Of a stretch of 64,000 bases of DNA, positions 17,098 to 26,301 are shown one piece after another. The notes below the pieces were generated by a model. It did no database searches, had not been told where the DNA came from, and saw nothing but the letters and a program-made list of their open reading frames with translations. Each line of letters opens with the position of its first letter. The stretch's first letter is position 1. Both the position numbers and the translations under genes were made by a program. The stretch is from assembly GCA_003994795.1 (NCBI GenBank), contig AP018269.1, positions 1,429,346 through 1,493,345 on the forward strand. Reading direction: 5' to 3'. This DNA is from Cylindrospermum sp. NIES-4074 (GTDB lineage: Bacteria; Cyanobacteriota; Cyanobacteriia; Cyanobacteriales; Nostocaceae).

Positions 17098-17798
17098 TGC
17101 ACTTACTCCTTCACACCACTGCAAGGCTTCCAGATTATCTATTGATTCTGAGTCTGATTTACACCCCTCAAAGTCATATCAATTTAATCAGGAAGTTTAC
17201 CTTTTATCCGGGAGTTTGTACAAGATAACAGTGTGAGCAATATTAGTGTGTCCGCATATCATCTGGCAGAAATTCAACTCAACTTAATAGCCGCTTACGA
17301 AATTGCCACTGGACTCTGAAGTTATTTAAGTTAGTTCTTCCTTATCGACCTCATTATAACAAATTTAAAATCAAATGTCAACCCTCAAATTCTCCTTTAT
17401 TCCGCTTTTTAGATTTTTTTAGGTGTTTTTGCGCGAATTTAGCCGAAAAACTTATTTACAGCCGTTTTCAGTTAAATAAACTACATACTCTTCATTCAAA
17501 ACCATGTAGAGACGTTACGTGCAACGTTTGTAATCTATTAATGAAATTGCTGTAATATTTTATACGTTATTATTTACATAATACTTCAGTCATATATTCA
17601 TGCTGTACTAGCAAAGCATATATAACAAGTAGAAAAAAGGGAGGAGAATATTTAATTAGACAAAGGGGAATATTTCTCTTGCTTCTGAAATCCTGGTTCC
17701 TGGCAGCAAATTATAACGAAAGTATAAATTATTCTCATCTTCCAAGAAAAGTAGAGATGTGTTAAAATACGTAAAACTAATACCTTGAGCGCAGATTC
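17098..17798. other. Intergenic region upstream of alr and the HNH gene
   Basis: About 700 AT-rich bases between divergent genes. It holds a degenerate copy (17505-17532, tgtagagacgttacgtgcaa...) of a palindrome family also seen at 20325-20351 and 49831-49860. A -10-like TTAAAATAC lies about 35 bases before the HNH start. No gene was seen. Confidence 0.5.
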
Positions 17799-18296
17799 AT
17801 GGGGAAGGTTTTAGTCTTAAACGCCTCTTACGAACCGCTCAACATAACTAGCTGGCGACGTGCCGCTGTTTTGTTGATTAAAGGCAAGGCAGAACGTATA
17901 GAACATAATGGTAAATTCCTTTACACGGAATTCCCACTGCCAACCGTCATCCGGTTGCGCCATTATGTCCGCGTTCCATACAAGGAAATTCCTCTTACTC
18001 GCCGAAATATATTGCATCGTGACGGTCACACTTGTCAATACTGTGGTTACACAGGAGATGAGTTGACCCTAGATCATGTAATTCCGCGATCGCGTGGAGG
18101 GGGCGATTCCTGGGAGAATATTGTAACAGCTTGTGTCCGTTGCAATGTCAAAAAAGGGAGTCGCACACCGCATGAAGCACATATGCCATTGCGACATCCT
18201 CCCCGCCAACCTTACAGTAGCCTCTATTTTGAGGTCAGCAAACAACTTAAGAGTGGACTACACCAAGAGTGGCAAAAATATGTTATAGGACTTTGA
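17799..18296 (+). CDS. HNH endonuclease family protein
   Basis: A 165-residue protein widely conserved in cyanobacteria. The N-terminal half begins MGKVLVLNASYEPLNITSWRR and contains no named domain. The C-terminal half is an HNH module with zinc-binding CQYCG and CVRCN pairs and the ββα motif LDHVIPRSRGG...WENIV. It should bind and cut nucleic acid with a metal cofactor. The stand-alone housekeeping-like context and the lack of a methylase partner argue against a restriction enzyme. The biological role is not established. Confidence 0.85.
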   Translation: MGKVLVLNASYEPLNITSWRRAAVLLIKGKAERIEHNGKFLYTEFPLPTVIRLRHYVRVPYKEIPLTRRNILHRDGHTCQYCGYTGDELTLDHVIPRSRGGGDSWENIVTACVRCNVKKGSRTPHEAHMPLRHPPRQPYSSLYFEVSKQLKSGLHQEWQKYVIGL

Positions 18297-19000
18297 CATT
18301 ATTTATCAATAAATTATAGAAACGCAGACGAGTCTTCACCGTAGAGAGATTCCTAATTGACCTTGGTCACGAAGGACTATCACGAGAGGGAGGATAAATT
18401 TGGCGTTGGGAAAAGCTAGTGTACAGCTTGTTTTGGGTATCCCCGTAACAACTGGTAGGCTAGTATACTAAAATTCCCCAAGGTTAATATACTCACTATT
18501 CCACTGTGCCTTACGGTAGTGGGAAATTAATATTGTGCTGTTTAAAATGATCACAAAGCCAGTCGCAATTGTGCCATTTTGGGGAAAAATAATTGTTAAT
18601 TGCTCATTATTCACAAATATGGGAGTATTAACTTCAAAAAGCTGCGTAATCAAGGATTAAGTGTGAGGCATGGACTCGAAATTATACTCCAAACTGGGTA
18701 AAACTTCAAGGTTAACAATCAGCTTTTAAGAAAAATCTGCTTATTTGTCAAAACCTAGAAGACGAGCATAAAAAATTATGTAACCAAATACCTTGGTATT
18801 GGATTCTCATCCCCACATGGGTTCTAGTCAGACATAGCAGATTGCTGACCGATGCTATAGACAAAAAATAGACCGACTTAGGTAGTGCCACGACTCTAGA
18901 TTTTTGCGAAGATCATCATGTGTGGCTAAATCAGTGCATCACTGGTTGGAGTATGTCTGAGCGAAATAAAACTAGCCTCACACTTAGAAAAGAGTTCCCT
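18297..19000. other. Intergenic region, no supported gene
   Basis: About 700 bases between the HNH and DHH genes. A 61-codon minus ORF at 18468-18653 has no family features or ribosome site and was not accepted. I see no RNA gene. Confidence 0.4.
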
Positions 19001-20284
19001 ATGTACTTGAATTCTCCTGTCACTCAATTTGAAAGTTTGTCATTGATTACAGACCCAAACCCAGAGGAAGCGGAAATAGACAAAGAGCCAATTGACGTTC
19101 CACAGCTTAACCGACCTTCCTTACCCCCAGCAACCGGTGATGGCGGTATCTACCTAGCTCAACGGGGCAATTCCCTTGCAAATCAGAAGTCAGAAGAGTT
19201 ACAAAAAACCCTGCTAGGACATCGCCATGAGCGTCAGTTAGTGATCTTACAAGACTTTCCTGACCCAGATGCGCTCTCTTGTGCTTGGGCTTACCAGCTA
19301 ATTGCCCAGCAATACGATATCAAATGCGAAATCATTTATGCTGGGACTTTAAGCCACCAAGAGAATATTGCTTTAGTTAAGCTTACTACTTTACCTGCTC
19401 AACGCTGGACACTGCAAACCCTGAAAAGTAAAGATTTGTCATCTTACCAAGGATTTATCTTAATTGATAACCAAGGAACAACTTCTCAGCTACTACCAAC
19501 GGTGCAACAGGCAGGAATTCCCCTGGTGGCTGTAATTGACCATCATAGTTTACAAACGGAATTGAAGTCGGAGTTTGTCGATGTCCGTCCTTATGTGCGA
19601 GCAACGGCAACGATTTTTACCCAGTATTTACAGACGGGGATACTAAAGTTAGATAGCAGCATCAATCAACACGTTAAATGTGCCACGGCCTTGATGCACG
19701 GCTTGCGATCGGATACAAATCGGCTAATGCAAGCGCAAGAGGAAGATTTTATGGCCGCTGCGTATCTCAGCCGATTTTATGATGCTCAACTGCTCAACGC
19801 CATTTTACAGGCAAATCGTTCTAAGCGGGTGATGGATGTAATTGAGCGATCGCTCAAAAATCGCATCGTCCAAAATAACTTTTCCATTGCTGGGGTTGGT
19901 TACTTACGCTACGACGACCGAGACGCCATCCCCCAAGCGGCTGATTTTCTCGTTACCGAAGAAAACGTTCACACCGCTGTAGTTTATGGCATAGTTCACG
20001 ATGAAGATGATGAACTAGAAGTCGTGATTGGTTCTTTGAGAACCACCAAACTCACCCTAGACCCCGATGAATTTATTAAAGAAGCTTTTGGGCAAGATAG
20101 CACAGGGCGCTTTTTTGGTGGTGGGAGGACAGGTGCCGGCGGTTTTGAAATTCCAATGGGTTTCTTATCTGGGGGTAACGAAAATTCTTCCTATGCAAAA
20201 ATTAAATGGGAAGTTTTCGATTCGCAAATTAAGCAAAAGTTGCTGAGGTTGGTTAATCCTAGAGATAACCCAATTCAGTCTTAG
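19001..20284 (+). CDS. DHH/DHHA1 family phosphoesterase
   Basis: A 427-residue protein from ATG 19001, which is preceded by AAAAGAG; the frame is open to 18920, giving 27 more residues. After a variable 80-residue leader come the DHH motifs: DFPDPDALSCAWA, ILIDNQG and the signature IDHH. The DHHA1 substrate-binding domain is near the C-terminus with GRFFGGGRTGAGGFEIP. Relatives (NrnA, RecJ-like) hydrolyse short oligonucleotides, pAp or cyclic dinucleotide products with Mn2+. The exact substrate here is not determinable. Confidence 0.85.
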   Translation: MYLNSPVTQFESLSLITDPNPEEAEIDKEPIDVPQLNRPSLPPATGDGGIYLAQRGNSLANQKSEELQKTLLGHRHERQLVILQDFPDPDALSCAWAYQLIAQQYDIKCEIIYAGTLSHQENIALVKLTTLPAQRWTLQTLKSKDLSSYQGFILIDNQGTTSQLLPTVQQAGIPLVAVIDHHSLQTELKSEFVDVRPYVRATATIFTQYLQTGILKLDSSINQHVKCATALMHGLRSDTNRLMQAQEEDFMAAAYLSRFYDAQLLNAILQANRSKRVMDVIERSLKNRIVQNNFSIAGVGYLRYDDRDAIPQAADFLVTEENVHTAVVYGIVHDEDDELEVVIGSLRTTKLTLDPDEFIKEAFGQDSTGRFFGGGRTGAGGFEIPMGFLSGGNENSSYAKIKWEVFDSQIKQKLLRLVNPRDNPIQS

Positions 20285-20324
20285 GGAAGATGAGAGAGAA
20301 TTCCTAACTTGCGCTGGGGTTAAA

Positions 20325-20351
20325 GTAGAGACGTTAATGCAACGTCTCTAC
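20325..20351. repeat. Copy of the GTAGAGACGTT palindrome family
   Basis: The arms GTAGAGACGTT and AACGTCTCTAC are exact reverse complements around a 5-base centre. Related copies occur at 17505-17532 (degenerate) and 49831-49860 (perfect). It lies 40 bases past the DHH gene, where it could act as a terminator-like hairpin. Confidence 0.7.
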
Positions 20352-20382
20352 CAAGGTTTAAGCAAGGAATAGCGGGAAAGCC

Positions 20383-20853
20383 ATGAAGACTAGAAAACTG
20401 CAAATGTTACAAAGTTTGTATGAGCAAGATTTTCATGCTTGGGTAGAGCAAACCGCAGAACTTTTAAAATCCCATCAGTGGGAGACACTGGATTTAGAAA
20501 ATTTAATTGAGGAAGTGGTGGACTCGGGTAAGAGTCAACAGCGTGCGTTGCAAAGTGCGTTGCGGTTGGTGCTGTTGCATTTGCTGGAATGGAAGTATCA
20601 ACCCGCATGTCGTAGCCACAGTTGGCAAGTAACCATTACCCGTGAGCGACTAAATTTAGATGAATTATTGGCAGAAAGTCCCAGCTTGCGACGTTTTTTA
20701 ACTGATGCCGATTGGATAAATGCCACGTATCAAAGGGCACGACGAGAAGCAATGGTAGAAACTAGTTTATCAGAGGATCATTTTGCGATCGCTTGTCCTT
20801 TCTCTGTCGATGAGATTTTAGACTTAGATTTTTATCCTAATGCTGAGGAATAA
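20383..20853 (+). CDS. DUF29 family protein
   Basis: A 156-residue helical protein matching the cyanobacterial DUF29 family: LYEQDFHAWVEQTAELLKS near the start, LDLENLIEEVVDSGKSQQRA, LLHLLEWKYQP, and a C-terminal FPYS-like SVDEILDLDFYP. DUF29 proteins are multicopy in Nostocales and have no established biochemical role; some resemble small accessory or toxin-antitoxin-like families. The gene is monocistronic, with a repeat before it and 180 bases after it. Confidence 0.8.
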   Translation: MKTRKLQMLQSLYEQDFHAWVEQTAELLKSHQWETLDLENLIEEVVDSGKSQQRALQSALRLVLLHLLEWKYQPACRSHSWQVTITRERLNLDELLAESPSLRRFLTDADWINATYQRARREAMVETSLSEDHFAIACPFSVDEILDLDFYPNAEE

Positions 20854-21036
20854 TTGTAAGTTTATCCCATGTGCGATCGCACAAAAACCTTAGTGTGCAA
20901 AATAACCTTTATATTATAGGCGTGATTCCCAAGCTCTGACCTCTTGTAGACATGGGTTCCTATAGAATTGCTACATATGTAAAACTTATTTACAATAGTA
21001 TAATGTGGATATTATCTAGAAAAATTCTGTCATGTT

Positions 21037-21363
21037 ATGAATTCAGGTATTGAATCTAGTAACCAACAGTTAAACAGAAACCGAGTAGTTTTACTTGATA
21101 AAGCACAAATAGCACTTGATGCTTTACAGACTAGAGATCAAGAAAAGGTTATTTATGCTATCAATTGCCTAGAACAATTTCCTGATTGTTCACTGCTTAA
21201 AATTAACAAAATCAAATCTATTCCCAATTATTTTATTGCGCGAGCAGGTGTAAAATATAGAATTATTTTTAAATTTCAAGATAGAGAAGTAACTATTGTC
21301 GATATAGTCAATCACGACCGTCTTGAGAGATTATATGGCTCATTAAAAATGGATAGGATATGA
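21037..21363 (+). CDS. RelE/ParE superfamily toxin-like protein
   Basis: A 108-residue protein. The core LDKAQIALDALQTRDQEKVI, then PNYFIARAGVKYRIIFKFQD and VTIVDIVNHDRLERLY, follows the RelE/ParE pattern: two N-terminal helices, then a beta sheet with the YRIIF and DIV strands. Relatives cut ribosome-bound mRNA or poison gyrase. No antitoxin gene lies upstream. Instead its stop overlaps the start of the next gene by four bases (ATGA), so the two are translationally coupled. It may act as a regulator or partner of that nuclease-like protein rather than as a classical toxin. Confidence 0.65.
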   Translation: MNSGIESSNQQLNRNRVVLLDKAQIALDALQTRDQEKVIYAINCLEQFPDCSLLKINKIKSIPNYFIARAGVKYRIIFKFQDREVTIVDIVNHDRLERLYGSLKMDRI

Positions 21364-22040
21364 AAGGTCTAGATCCCTTTAGTTTAGACCTTAAACAGTG
21401 TCTACTAGAACTTGATGAATTTGATAAGTTACTGCTTAATAGTGAGCTACAAGAAAGTAGAGATATACTACCATTCTTTAAGAACAGACTACATTTATCT
21501 GCATTTATTGGTTCTTACGTTCCAGATTTAGTTAGATGCAACCAAATCAAACATGAATTTACCTTTTTTGGTGACTTTCGTGCTGATTTAGTTGTGGGAG
21601 ATTCTGTAAACAATACTTACTGTTTTATTGAATTTGAAGATGCTACTAAAGACAGTATATTTGTAAATAAAGGAAGAAGTACATCAGATTGGTCACCTAG
21701 ATTTGAACATGGGTTCAGTCAAATCATTGATTGCTTTTGGAAGATTGATGATTTTAAGAACACGACCTTATCCCGCTCTATTTTTGAAAGTGAAAATATA
21801 GAATTTTACGGCATTCTTATTATAGGTAGAGATGCTTTTATCTCTCCTCTTGATAAAGCTAGATTGAAATGGCGTTTAAATAAAGTTTTAGTAGACTCAC
21901 GCAAAGTGATTTGCATAACATTTGACCAATTAGCCAGAGATATTAGAGATAGACTTTCACTGTATCCACTGATTTATGAAGCAGAATCAGAGGCTGAAAG
22001 AACTATTTCCCCAGATGAGAGCGATCGCACATCACTTTAG
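21360..22040 (+). CDS. Shedu-like (DUF4263) PD-(D/E)XK nuclease family protein
   Basis: A 226-residue protein. Residues about 45-170 resemble the Shedu/SduA nuclease core: LSAFIGSYVPDLVRCNQIKH, FGDFRADLVVGDS with Asp76, YCFIEFEDA with Glu91 and Glu93 where the canonical motif has E-x-K, then SPRFEHGFSQIIDCFW and FYGILIIGR. Shedu is an established single-gene anti-phage nuclease with a DUF4263 core. The E-x-E variation at the lysine position may alter catalysis. The gene overlaps the RelE-like gene upstream by four bases. The family call is by motif recognition only. Confidence 0.6.
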   Translation: MKGLDPFSLDLKQCLLELDEFDKLLLNSELQESRDILPFFKNRLHLSAFIGSYVPDLVRCNQIKHEFTFFGDFRADLVVGDSVNNTYCFIEFEDATKDSIFVNKGRSTSDWSPRFEHGFSQIIDCFWKIDDFKNTTLSRSIFESENIEFYGILIIGRDAFISPLDKARLKWRLNKVLVDSRKVICITFDQLARDIRDRLSLYPLIYEAESEAERTISPDESDRTSL

Positions 22041-22103
22041 CTTAGGTTAGCATCAATGACACTTTCCAAGCCTACAATTATTTTTAGGTATTTAGTCCGC
22101 GTT

Positions 22104-22125
22104 CGCGTAGCGTTCCGCAGGAAAG
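22104..22125. repeat. 22-bp dispersed repeat, copy 1
   Basis: A 22-base block starting cgcgtagcgttccgcagg is identical to bases 37720-37741. Both lie in intergenic DNA rich in short palindromes. It is part of a REP-like family common in Nostocales spacers. Confidence 0.65.
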
Positions 22126-22184
22126 GCGGACTTCGTTTTTGTAGCCGCGACTTCTAGTCGCCAGGGTGAGGAAATAAAATAACT

Positions 22185-22679
22185 ATGGAACTATATCTCA
22201 TTCGTCATGGCATCGCCGAAGACAGAGAAGCTGGTATAAAAGATGAAGACCGAAAACTCACCAAAGAAGGTCGGCAAAAAACAGAGAAAATTGCCCAGCG
22301 ACTCGTTACACTAGATTTACACTTTGATTTAATAATTACTAGTCCCTTAGTCCGGGCCCAGCAAACAGCAGAAATCCTTATCGGCGCTGGACTCAGTTCG
22401 CAGTTGGAACAATCCAGCCATCTTAGTCCTGAAGGTAATATTAACAATTGGCTGGCAGAATGGCTAGAACCAAGAAAATATCCCCAAAAAACCCAACTAG
22501 CGCTGGTGGGACATGAGCCTAATTTGAGCAATTGGGCAGAAATTCTCCTTTGGGGAGAAGCCAAAGAGCGTCTAGTCCTGAAAAAAGCAGGTATGATTGG
22601 GATAAAACTACCAGAAATAGGCTCTCCTTGGGGTCGTAGTCATATGTTCTGGTTGACACCACCCAAGTACCTGCTATAA
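22185..22679 (+). CDS. sixA: Phosphohistidine phosphatase SixA-like
   Basis: A 164-residue histidine phosphatase. It has the RHG motif at its N-terminus (LIRHGIAEDREAG), ITSPLVRAQQTAEIL, and the second catalytic His in VGHEPNLSNW. SixA-type enzymes remove phosphate from phosphohistidine in histidine-phosphotransfer domains or PTS proteins. In a cyanobacterium rich in hybrid kinases its target may be an Hpt domain, but that is inference. The ATG at 22185 starts directly at the conserved MELYLIRHG. Confidence 0.85.
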   Translation: MELYLIRHGIAEDREAGIKDEDRKLTKEGRQKTEKIAQRLVTLDLHFDLIITSPLVRAQQTAEILIGAGLSSQLEQSSHLSPEGNINNWLAEWLEPRKYPQKTQLALVGHEPNLSNWAEILLWGEAKERLVLKKAGMIGIKLPEIGSPWGRSHMFWLTPPKYLL

Positions 22680-22791
22680 CAGTTTTTCAACCTTTCCCAA
22701 AGAATTGTTGTTAGATCGGCTACTGTTATAGCGAAAATAATTTCTGGTAAGTTAGCGTGATCAGATATTTCAAAAAGCAGATGGTGTTGCC

Positions 22792-23928
22792 ATGACGGTG
22801 TGCGAATTCAGGCCTGGTTTAGAAGGCATTCCCGCAGCCCAATCGAGTATCAGCCATGTTGATGGGCAAAAGGGAATACTAGAATATCGTGGCATACGGA
22901 TTGAGGAATTAGCAGAAAAAAGTACATTTCTGGAAACTGCTTATCTCTTAATCTGGGGAGAACTGCCAACAAAAGAAGAACTGGATGGGTTTGAGCATGA
23001 AGTTCGCTACCATAGGCGGATAAAATACCGCATCCGGGACATGATGAAATGCTTTCCAGAAAGCGGTCACCCAATGGATGCGCTACAAGCCTCTGCTGCG
23101 GCACTAGGTTTGTTTTATTCGCGCCGGGATTTACATAACCCCGTTTACATTCGGGATGCTGTGGTGCGCCTAGTGGCGACGATTCCCACAATGGTAGCGG
23201 CATTTCAGTTGATGCGGCAAGGTAATGACCCTGTAAAACCCCGTGATGACTTAGATTATTCCGCCAATTTCTTGTATATGCTCAACGAGAAAGAACCTGA
23301 CCCGTTGGCAGCGCGGATTTTTGACATCTGCTTGATACTTCACGTCGAGCACACAATGAATGCTTCTACCTTCAGCGCTAGGGTGACAGCTTCCACTTTA
23401 ACCGACCCCTACGCGGTGGTTGCTAGTGCAGTGGGTACTTTGGGCGGGCCGCTACATGGTGGCGCTAATGAAGAAGTAATTCAGATGTTAGAAGAAATTG
23501 GCTCTGTGGACAATGTGCGCCCCTATGTAGATGATCTTCTGCAACGCAAAGCGAAGATTATGGGTTTTGGGCATCGTGTCTACAAAGTAAAAGATCCTAG
23601 AGCCACCATCTTACAAACTTTAGCCGAACAGTTGTTTGAGAAGTTTGGCTACGACAAATACTATGAGATTGCCCTAGAGATGGAACGGGTAGTTGAGGAA
23701 AAACTCGGTGGCAAAGGGATTTATCCCAATGTTGACTTTTATTCAGGTTTGGTGTATAGGAAAATGGGGATTCCCACAGACTTGTTTACACCAGTTTTTG
23801 CGATCGCCCGTGTTGCTGGTTGGTTAGCTCACTGGAAAGAACAACTGGCAGAAAACCGGATTTTCCGTCCTACCCAAGTTTACAACGGTCGCCACGAAGC
23901 TCCTTATATTCCCATTGAGCAGCGTTAA
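22792..23928 (+). CDS. gltA: Citrate synthase
   Basis: A 378-residue type II-like citrate synthase, which condenses oxaloacetate with acetyl-CoA at the entry of the incomplete or branched cyanobacterial TCA cycle. Conserved segments are GIPAAQSSISHVDG, ILEYRGIRIEELA, LILHVEHTMNAS (catalytic His), GTLGGPLHGGANE, GFGHRVYKVKDPRA (second His) and NVDFYSGLVY (catalytic Asp). The length fits the short bacterial form without the NADH-binding N-terminus. ATG at 22792 follows a spacer of about 110 bases after sixA. Confidence 0.95.
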   Translation: MTVCEFRPGLEGIPAAQSSISHVDGQKGILEYRGIRIEELAEKSTFLETAYLLIWGELPTKEELDGFEHEVRYHRRIKYRIRDMMKCFPESGHPMDALQASAAALGLFYSRRDLHNPVYIRDAVVRLVATIPTMVAAFQLMRQGNDPVKPRDDLDYSANFLYMLNEKEPDPLAARIFDICLILHVEHTMNASTFSARVTASTLTDPYAVVASAVGTLGGPLHGGANEEVIQMLEEIGSVDNVRPYVDDLLQRKAKIMGFGHRVYKVKDPRATILQTLAEQLFEKFGYDKYYEIALEMERVVEEKLGGKGIYPNVDFYSGLVYRKMGIPTDLFTPVFAIARVAGWLAHWKEQLAENRIFRPTQVYNGRHEAPYIPIEQR

Positions 23929-24048
23929 CTGGCAGTTTGACTTTCAGTTGTACTAGCCTTCAGTTCTGGGAAATCAGAAAATTGGGATCAGGTAGACAAC
24001 CGTTGCCAAACTGGAAGCGGCTACTTTGTCTTGCTTGAATTGGGGATT

Positions 24049-24095
24049 GGGTAATGGGTAATTGGTAATGGGTAATTGGTAATGGGTAATTGGTA
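24049..24095. repeat. Tandem repeat, unit gggtaattggtaat
   Basis: Just over three copies of a 14-base unit built from two related heptamers (gggtaat, tggtaat). The same heptamer family appears, partly inverted, at 25527-25600 between ndhA and ndhI. Confidence 0.8.
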
Positions 24096-24114
24096 TTATC
24101 CCCTTTGCTCCCCA

Positions 24115-24162
24115 CAACGCCAGTCGCCTCAAGTCGGGAAACCCGCCCACGGCGCTGGCTCC
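24115..24162. repeat. 48-bp dispersed repeat, copy 1
   Basis: The 48-base block (caacgccagtcgcctcaagt ... ggcgctggctcc) is identical base for base to 54345-54392, 30 kb away. The ends gccagtcgcc and ggcgctggc are near-complementary, so it can fold as a hairpin. A REP-like mobile or palindromic repeat is likely. Confidence 0.85.
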
Positions 24163-24407
24163 CCCACACCCTACACCCCACACCCTACACTGGCTGATTA
24201 GCTAATCTCAATCCAAACCATAAGTAGAAGTTGTCATCTCGCTTCAAGGGCAAAAACCATCCAAGGATATACTAGGCATGGGAATTGGCAACAAATCTAC
24301 AACCAGGCATCATCTCAGCAGAGATTATCAACGGGTGAAGAAAGCAGGTATTAATTCAACTAATAGTTGTATCTCACCATGACTCGATGACTTAAAGAGC
24401 ACCAAAA

Positions 24408-25526
24408 ATGAATTCAGGAATTGACCTCCAAGGAACTTTTATTGAATCCCTCAGGGATTTAGGAATACCACCAGGGGCAGCCAAAGCCATTTGGATGCCA
24501 TTACCAATGATACTGATGCTGATTGCGGCAACGGTTGGGGTACTAGTCTCCACCTGGCTAGAGCGGAAAATTTCCGCCGCCGCACAGCAGCGGATTGGTC
24601 CAGAATACATGGGGCCTTTTGGGTTGCTGGTGCCTGTAGCAGATGGTCTGAAGCTGGTATTTAAGGAAGATATCGTACCAGCCAATTCAGATGCCTTTCT
24701 GTTTACCCTCGGCCCAATTCTTGTTGTAATTCCGGTATTTCTGTCTTTTTTGATTGTCCCCTTTGGACAGAATATCGTCATTAGCAATGTGGGAATGGGG
24801 GTATTCTTGTGGATTGCGTTATCTAGCATTCAGCCGATTGGCTTGCTGATGGCTGGCTATGCATCCAATAACAAATACTCCCTTTTAGGCGGTTTGCGAG
24901 CAGCAGCACAGTCTATTAGTTACGAAATTCCGTTGGCGCTGAGTGTATTGGCGATCGTCATGATGTCTAACAGCCTCAGCACTGTTGATATTGTCAATCA
25001 GCAATCTGGCTACGGCATCCTGGGCTGGAACATTTGGCGGCAACCAGTCGGTTTCCTCATCTTTTGGATCGCCGTCCTTGCGGAATGCGAACGCTTGCCC
25101 TTTGACCTACCAGAAGCTGAAGAAGAACTAGTAGCAGGGTATCAGACCGAATACACAGGGATGAAATTCGGTTTGTTCTACTTAGGTTCCTACGTTAACT
25201 TAATCCTTTCTTCCCTGCTAGTAGCAATTTTGTATCTAGGCGGTTGGGATTTTCCCCTTCCCATCAACCTAATAGCTAATTTGCTGGGAGTAAGTGAAGC
25301 AAATCCTGTGTTGCAGATAGTGGCTGCTTCATTGGGTATCACCATGACCATACTCAAAGCCTACTTCCTAGTGTTTCTTGCCATCCTGTTGCGCTGGACA
25401 GTGCCACGGGTGCGGATTGACCAATTGCTAGATTTAGGATGGAAGTTCTTGTTACCACTTGGTTTGGTTAATCTTCTATTAACCGCAGCCCTGAAACTAG
25501 CTTTTCCCGTCGCCTTTGGCGGCTAA
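24408..25526 (+). CDS. ndhA: NAD(P)H-quinone oxidoreductase subunit 1 (NDH-1 subunit A)
   Basis: A 372-residue, eight-helix membrane subunit of the photosynthetic NDH-1 complex in thylakoid membranes, homologous to complex I NuoH/ND1. Diagnostic segments are [43 protein letters not shown] and [14 protein letters not shown]. It helps form the quinone-binding site and proton channel entry. It is first in the conserved cyanobacterial set ndhA-ndhI-ndhG-ndhE. Confidence 0.97.
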   Translation: MNSGIDLQGTFIESLRDLGIPPGAAKAIWMPLPMILMLIAATVGVLVSTWLERKISAAAQQRIGPEYMGPFGLLVPVADGLKLVFKEDIVPANSDAFLFTLGPILVVIPVFLSFLIVPFGQNIVISNVGMGVFLWIALSSIQPIGLLMAGYASNNKYSLLGGLRAAAQSISYEIPLALSVLAIVMMSNSLSTVDIVNQQSGYGILGWNIWRQPVGFLIFWIAVLAECERLPFDLPEAEEELVAGYQTEYTGMKFGLFYLGSYVNLILSSLLVAILYLGGWDFPLPINLIANLLGVSEANPVLQIVAASLGITMTILKAYFLVFLAILLRWTVPRVRIDQLLDLGWKFLLPLGLVNLLLTAALKLAFPVAFGG

Positions 25527-25600
25527 TGGGTGATGGGTAATAGGTAATGGGTAATAGTTTTTACCAATTACCAATTACCAATTACCAATTATCAATCATC
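25527..25600. repeat. Heptamer repeats between ndhA and ndhI
   Basis: gggtgat/gggtaat units on the left face four taccaat/ccaatta units on the right, which are the reverse complement of the same heptamer family. The spacer could fold into a hairpin in the ndh transcript. The open frame of ndhI runs into this repeat, which is why its upstream ATG is not used here. Confidence 0.75.
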
Positions 25601-25630
25601 TGTCACCTAAAAGGAGTAGAGACACAAACA

Positions 25631-26215
25631 ATGCTAAAGTTCCTGAAACAAGTTGGTGATTACGCCAAAGAAGCAGTGCAAGCTGGTCGTTATATTGGTC
25701 AGGGGCTGTCCGTCACCTTCGACCATATGCGGCGGCGTCCAGTTACAGTACAGTACCCTTACGAAAAACTGATTCCTGGCGAACGGTTTCGCGGTAGGAT
25801 TCACTTTGAATTTGATAAGTGCATCGCCTGCGAAGTCTGTGTACGCGTTTGTCCGATTAATCTACCTGTAGTTGATTGGGAATTCGACAAAGCCAGCAAG
25901 AAGAAGAAACTCAACCACTACAGCATCGACTTTGGAGTTTGTATCTTCTGCGGTAATTGCGTGGAATATTGCCCGACTAACTGTTTATCGATGACAGAAG
26001 AATACGAGCTTGCCACTTACGATCGCCACGAATTGAACTATGACAACGTAGCACTGGGTCGTTTGCCTTATAAAGTAACAGATGATCCAATGGTGACGCC
26101 ACTACGCGAACTGGTTTACCTACCCAAGGGCGTATTCGATCCCCATGACTTACCTGCGGATGCTCCTCGTGGCGGTTCACGGCCAGAAGATTTACTGGAA
26201 CCGACAGAAAAATAA
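25631..26215 (+). CDS. ndhI: NAD(P)H-quinone oxidoreductase subunit I
   Basis: A 194-residue peripheral-arm subunit with two [4Fe-4S] clusters. The ligands are [12 protein letters not shown] and [12 protein letters not shown], the expected 8Fe ferredoxin arrangement. It passes electrons (from ferredoxin in photosynthetic NDH-1) toward plastoquinone. The start is taken at ATG 25631 ([20 protein letters not shown]), the family start. An upstream ATG at 25547 lies within repeat sequence and would add 28 non-homologous residues. The C-terminal tail is acidic and proline-rich. Confidence 0.96.
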   Translation: MLKFLKQVGDYAKEAVQAGRYIGQGLSVTFDHMRRRPVTVQYPYEKLIPGERFRGRIHFEFDKCIACEVCVRVCPINLPVVDWEFDKASKKKKLNHYSIDFGVCIFCGNCVEYCPTNCLSMTEEYELATYDRHELNYDNVALGRLPYKVTDDPMVTPLRELVYLPKGVFDPHDLPADAPRGGSRPEDLLEPTEK

Positions 26216-26237
26216 ATGTCAACAGTCAAGTGTCAAA

Positions 26238-26286
26238 CCAATGACCAATGACCAATGACCAATGACCAATGACCAATGACCAATGA
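26238..26286. repeat. Seven perfect tandem copies of ccaatga
   Basis: Exactly seven uninterrupted 7-base units between ndhI and ndhG, ending 15 bases before the ndhG GTG start. Such short tandemly repeated repetitive (STRR) sequences are a known feature of heterocystous cyanobacteria. The copy number may vary between strains. Confidence 0.95.
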
Positions 26287-26301
26287 CAGAGGACAAAAAA
26301 A

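Larger units (their letters stand above)
23929..24407. other. Repeat-filled intergenic region before the ndh operon
   Basis: About 480 bases that contain a 14-base tandem repeat (24049-24095), a 48-bp dispersed repeat (24115-24162) and a short cacaccctacacccc array. Minus ORFs seen here are entirely repeat-derived. The ndhA promoter should lie between about 24180 and 24400. Confidence 0.6.

Noticed and set aside
18468-18653. Minus-strand ORF of 61 codons between the HNH and DHH genes
   Set aside because: No ribosome site, no recognisable features, and an AT-rich spacer that gives such frames by chance.
20383-22040. DUF29 gene considered as the antitoxin of the RelE-like gene
   Set aside because: It ends about 180 bases upstream, with a separate spacer and no antitoxin-like DNA-binding motif; pairing is not supported.
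23960-24183. Overlapping minus ORFs in the pre-ndhA spacer
   Set aside because: They translate the tandem and dispersed repeats only.
26238-26286. Heptamer array considered as a CRISPR-like array
   Set aside because: Units are 7 bases, contiguous and without spacers. No CRISPR array was seen anywhere in the window.
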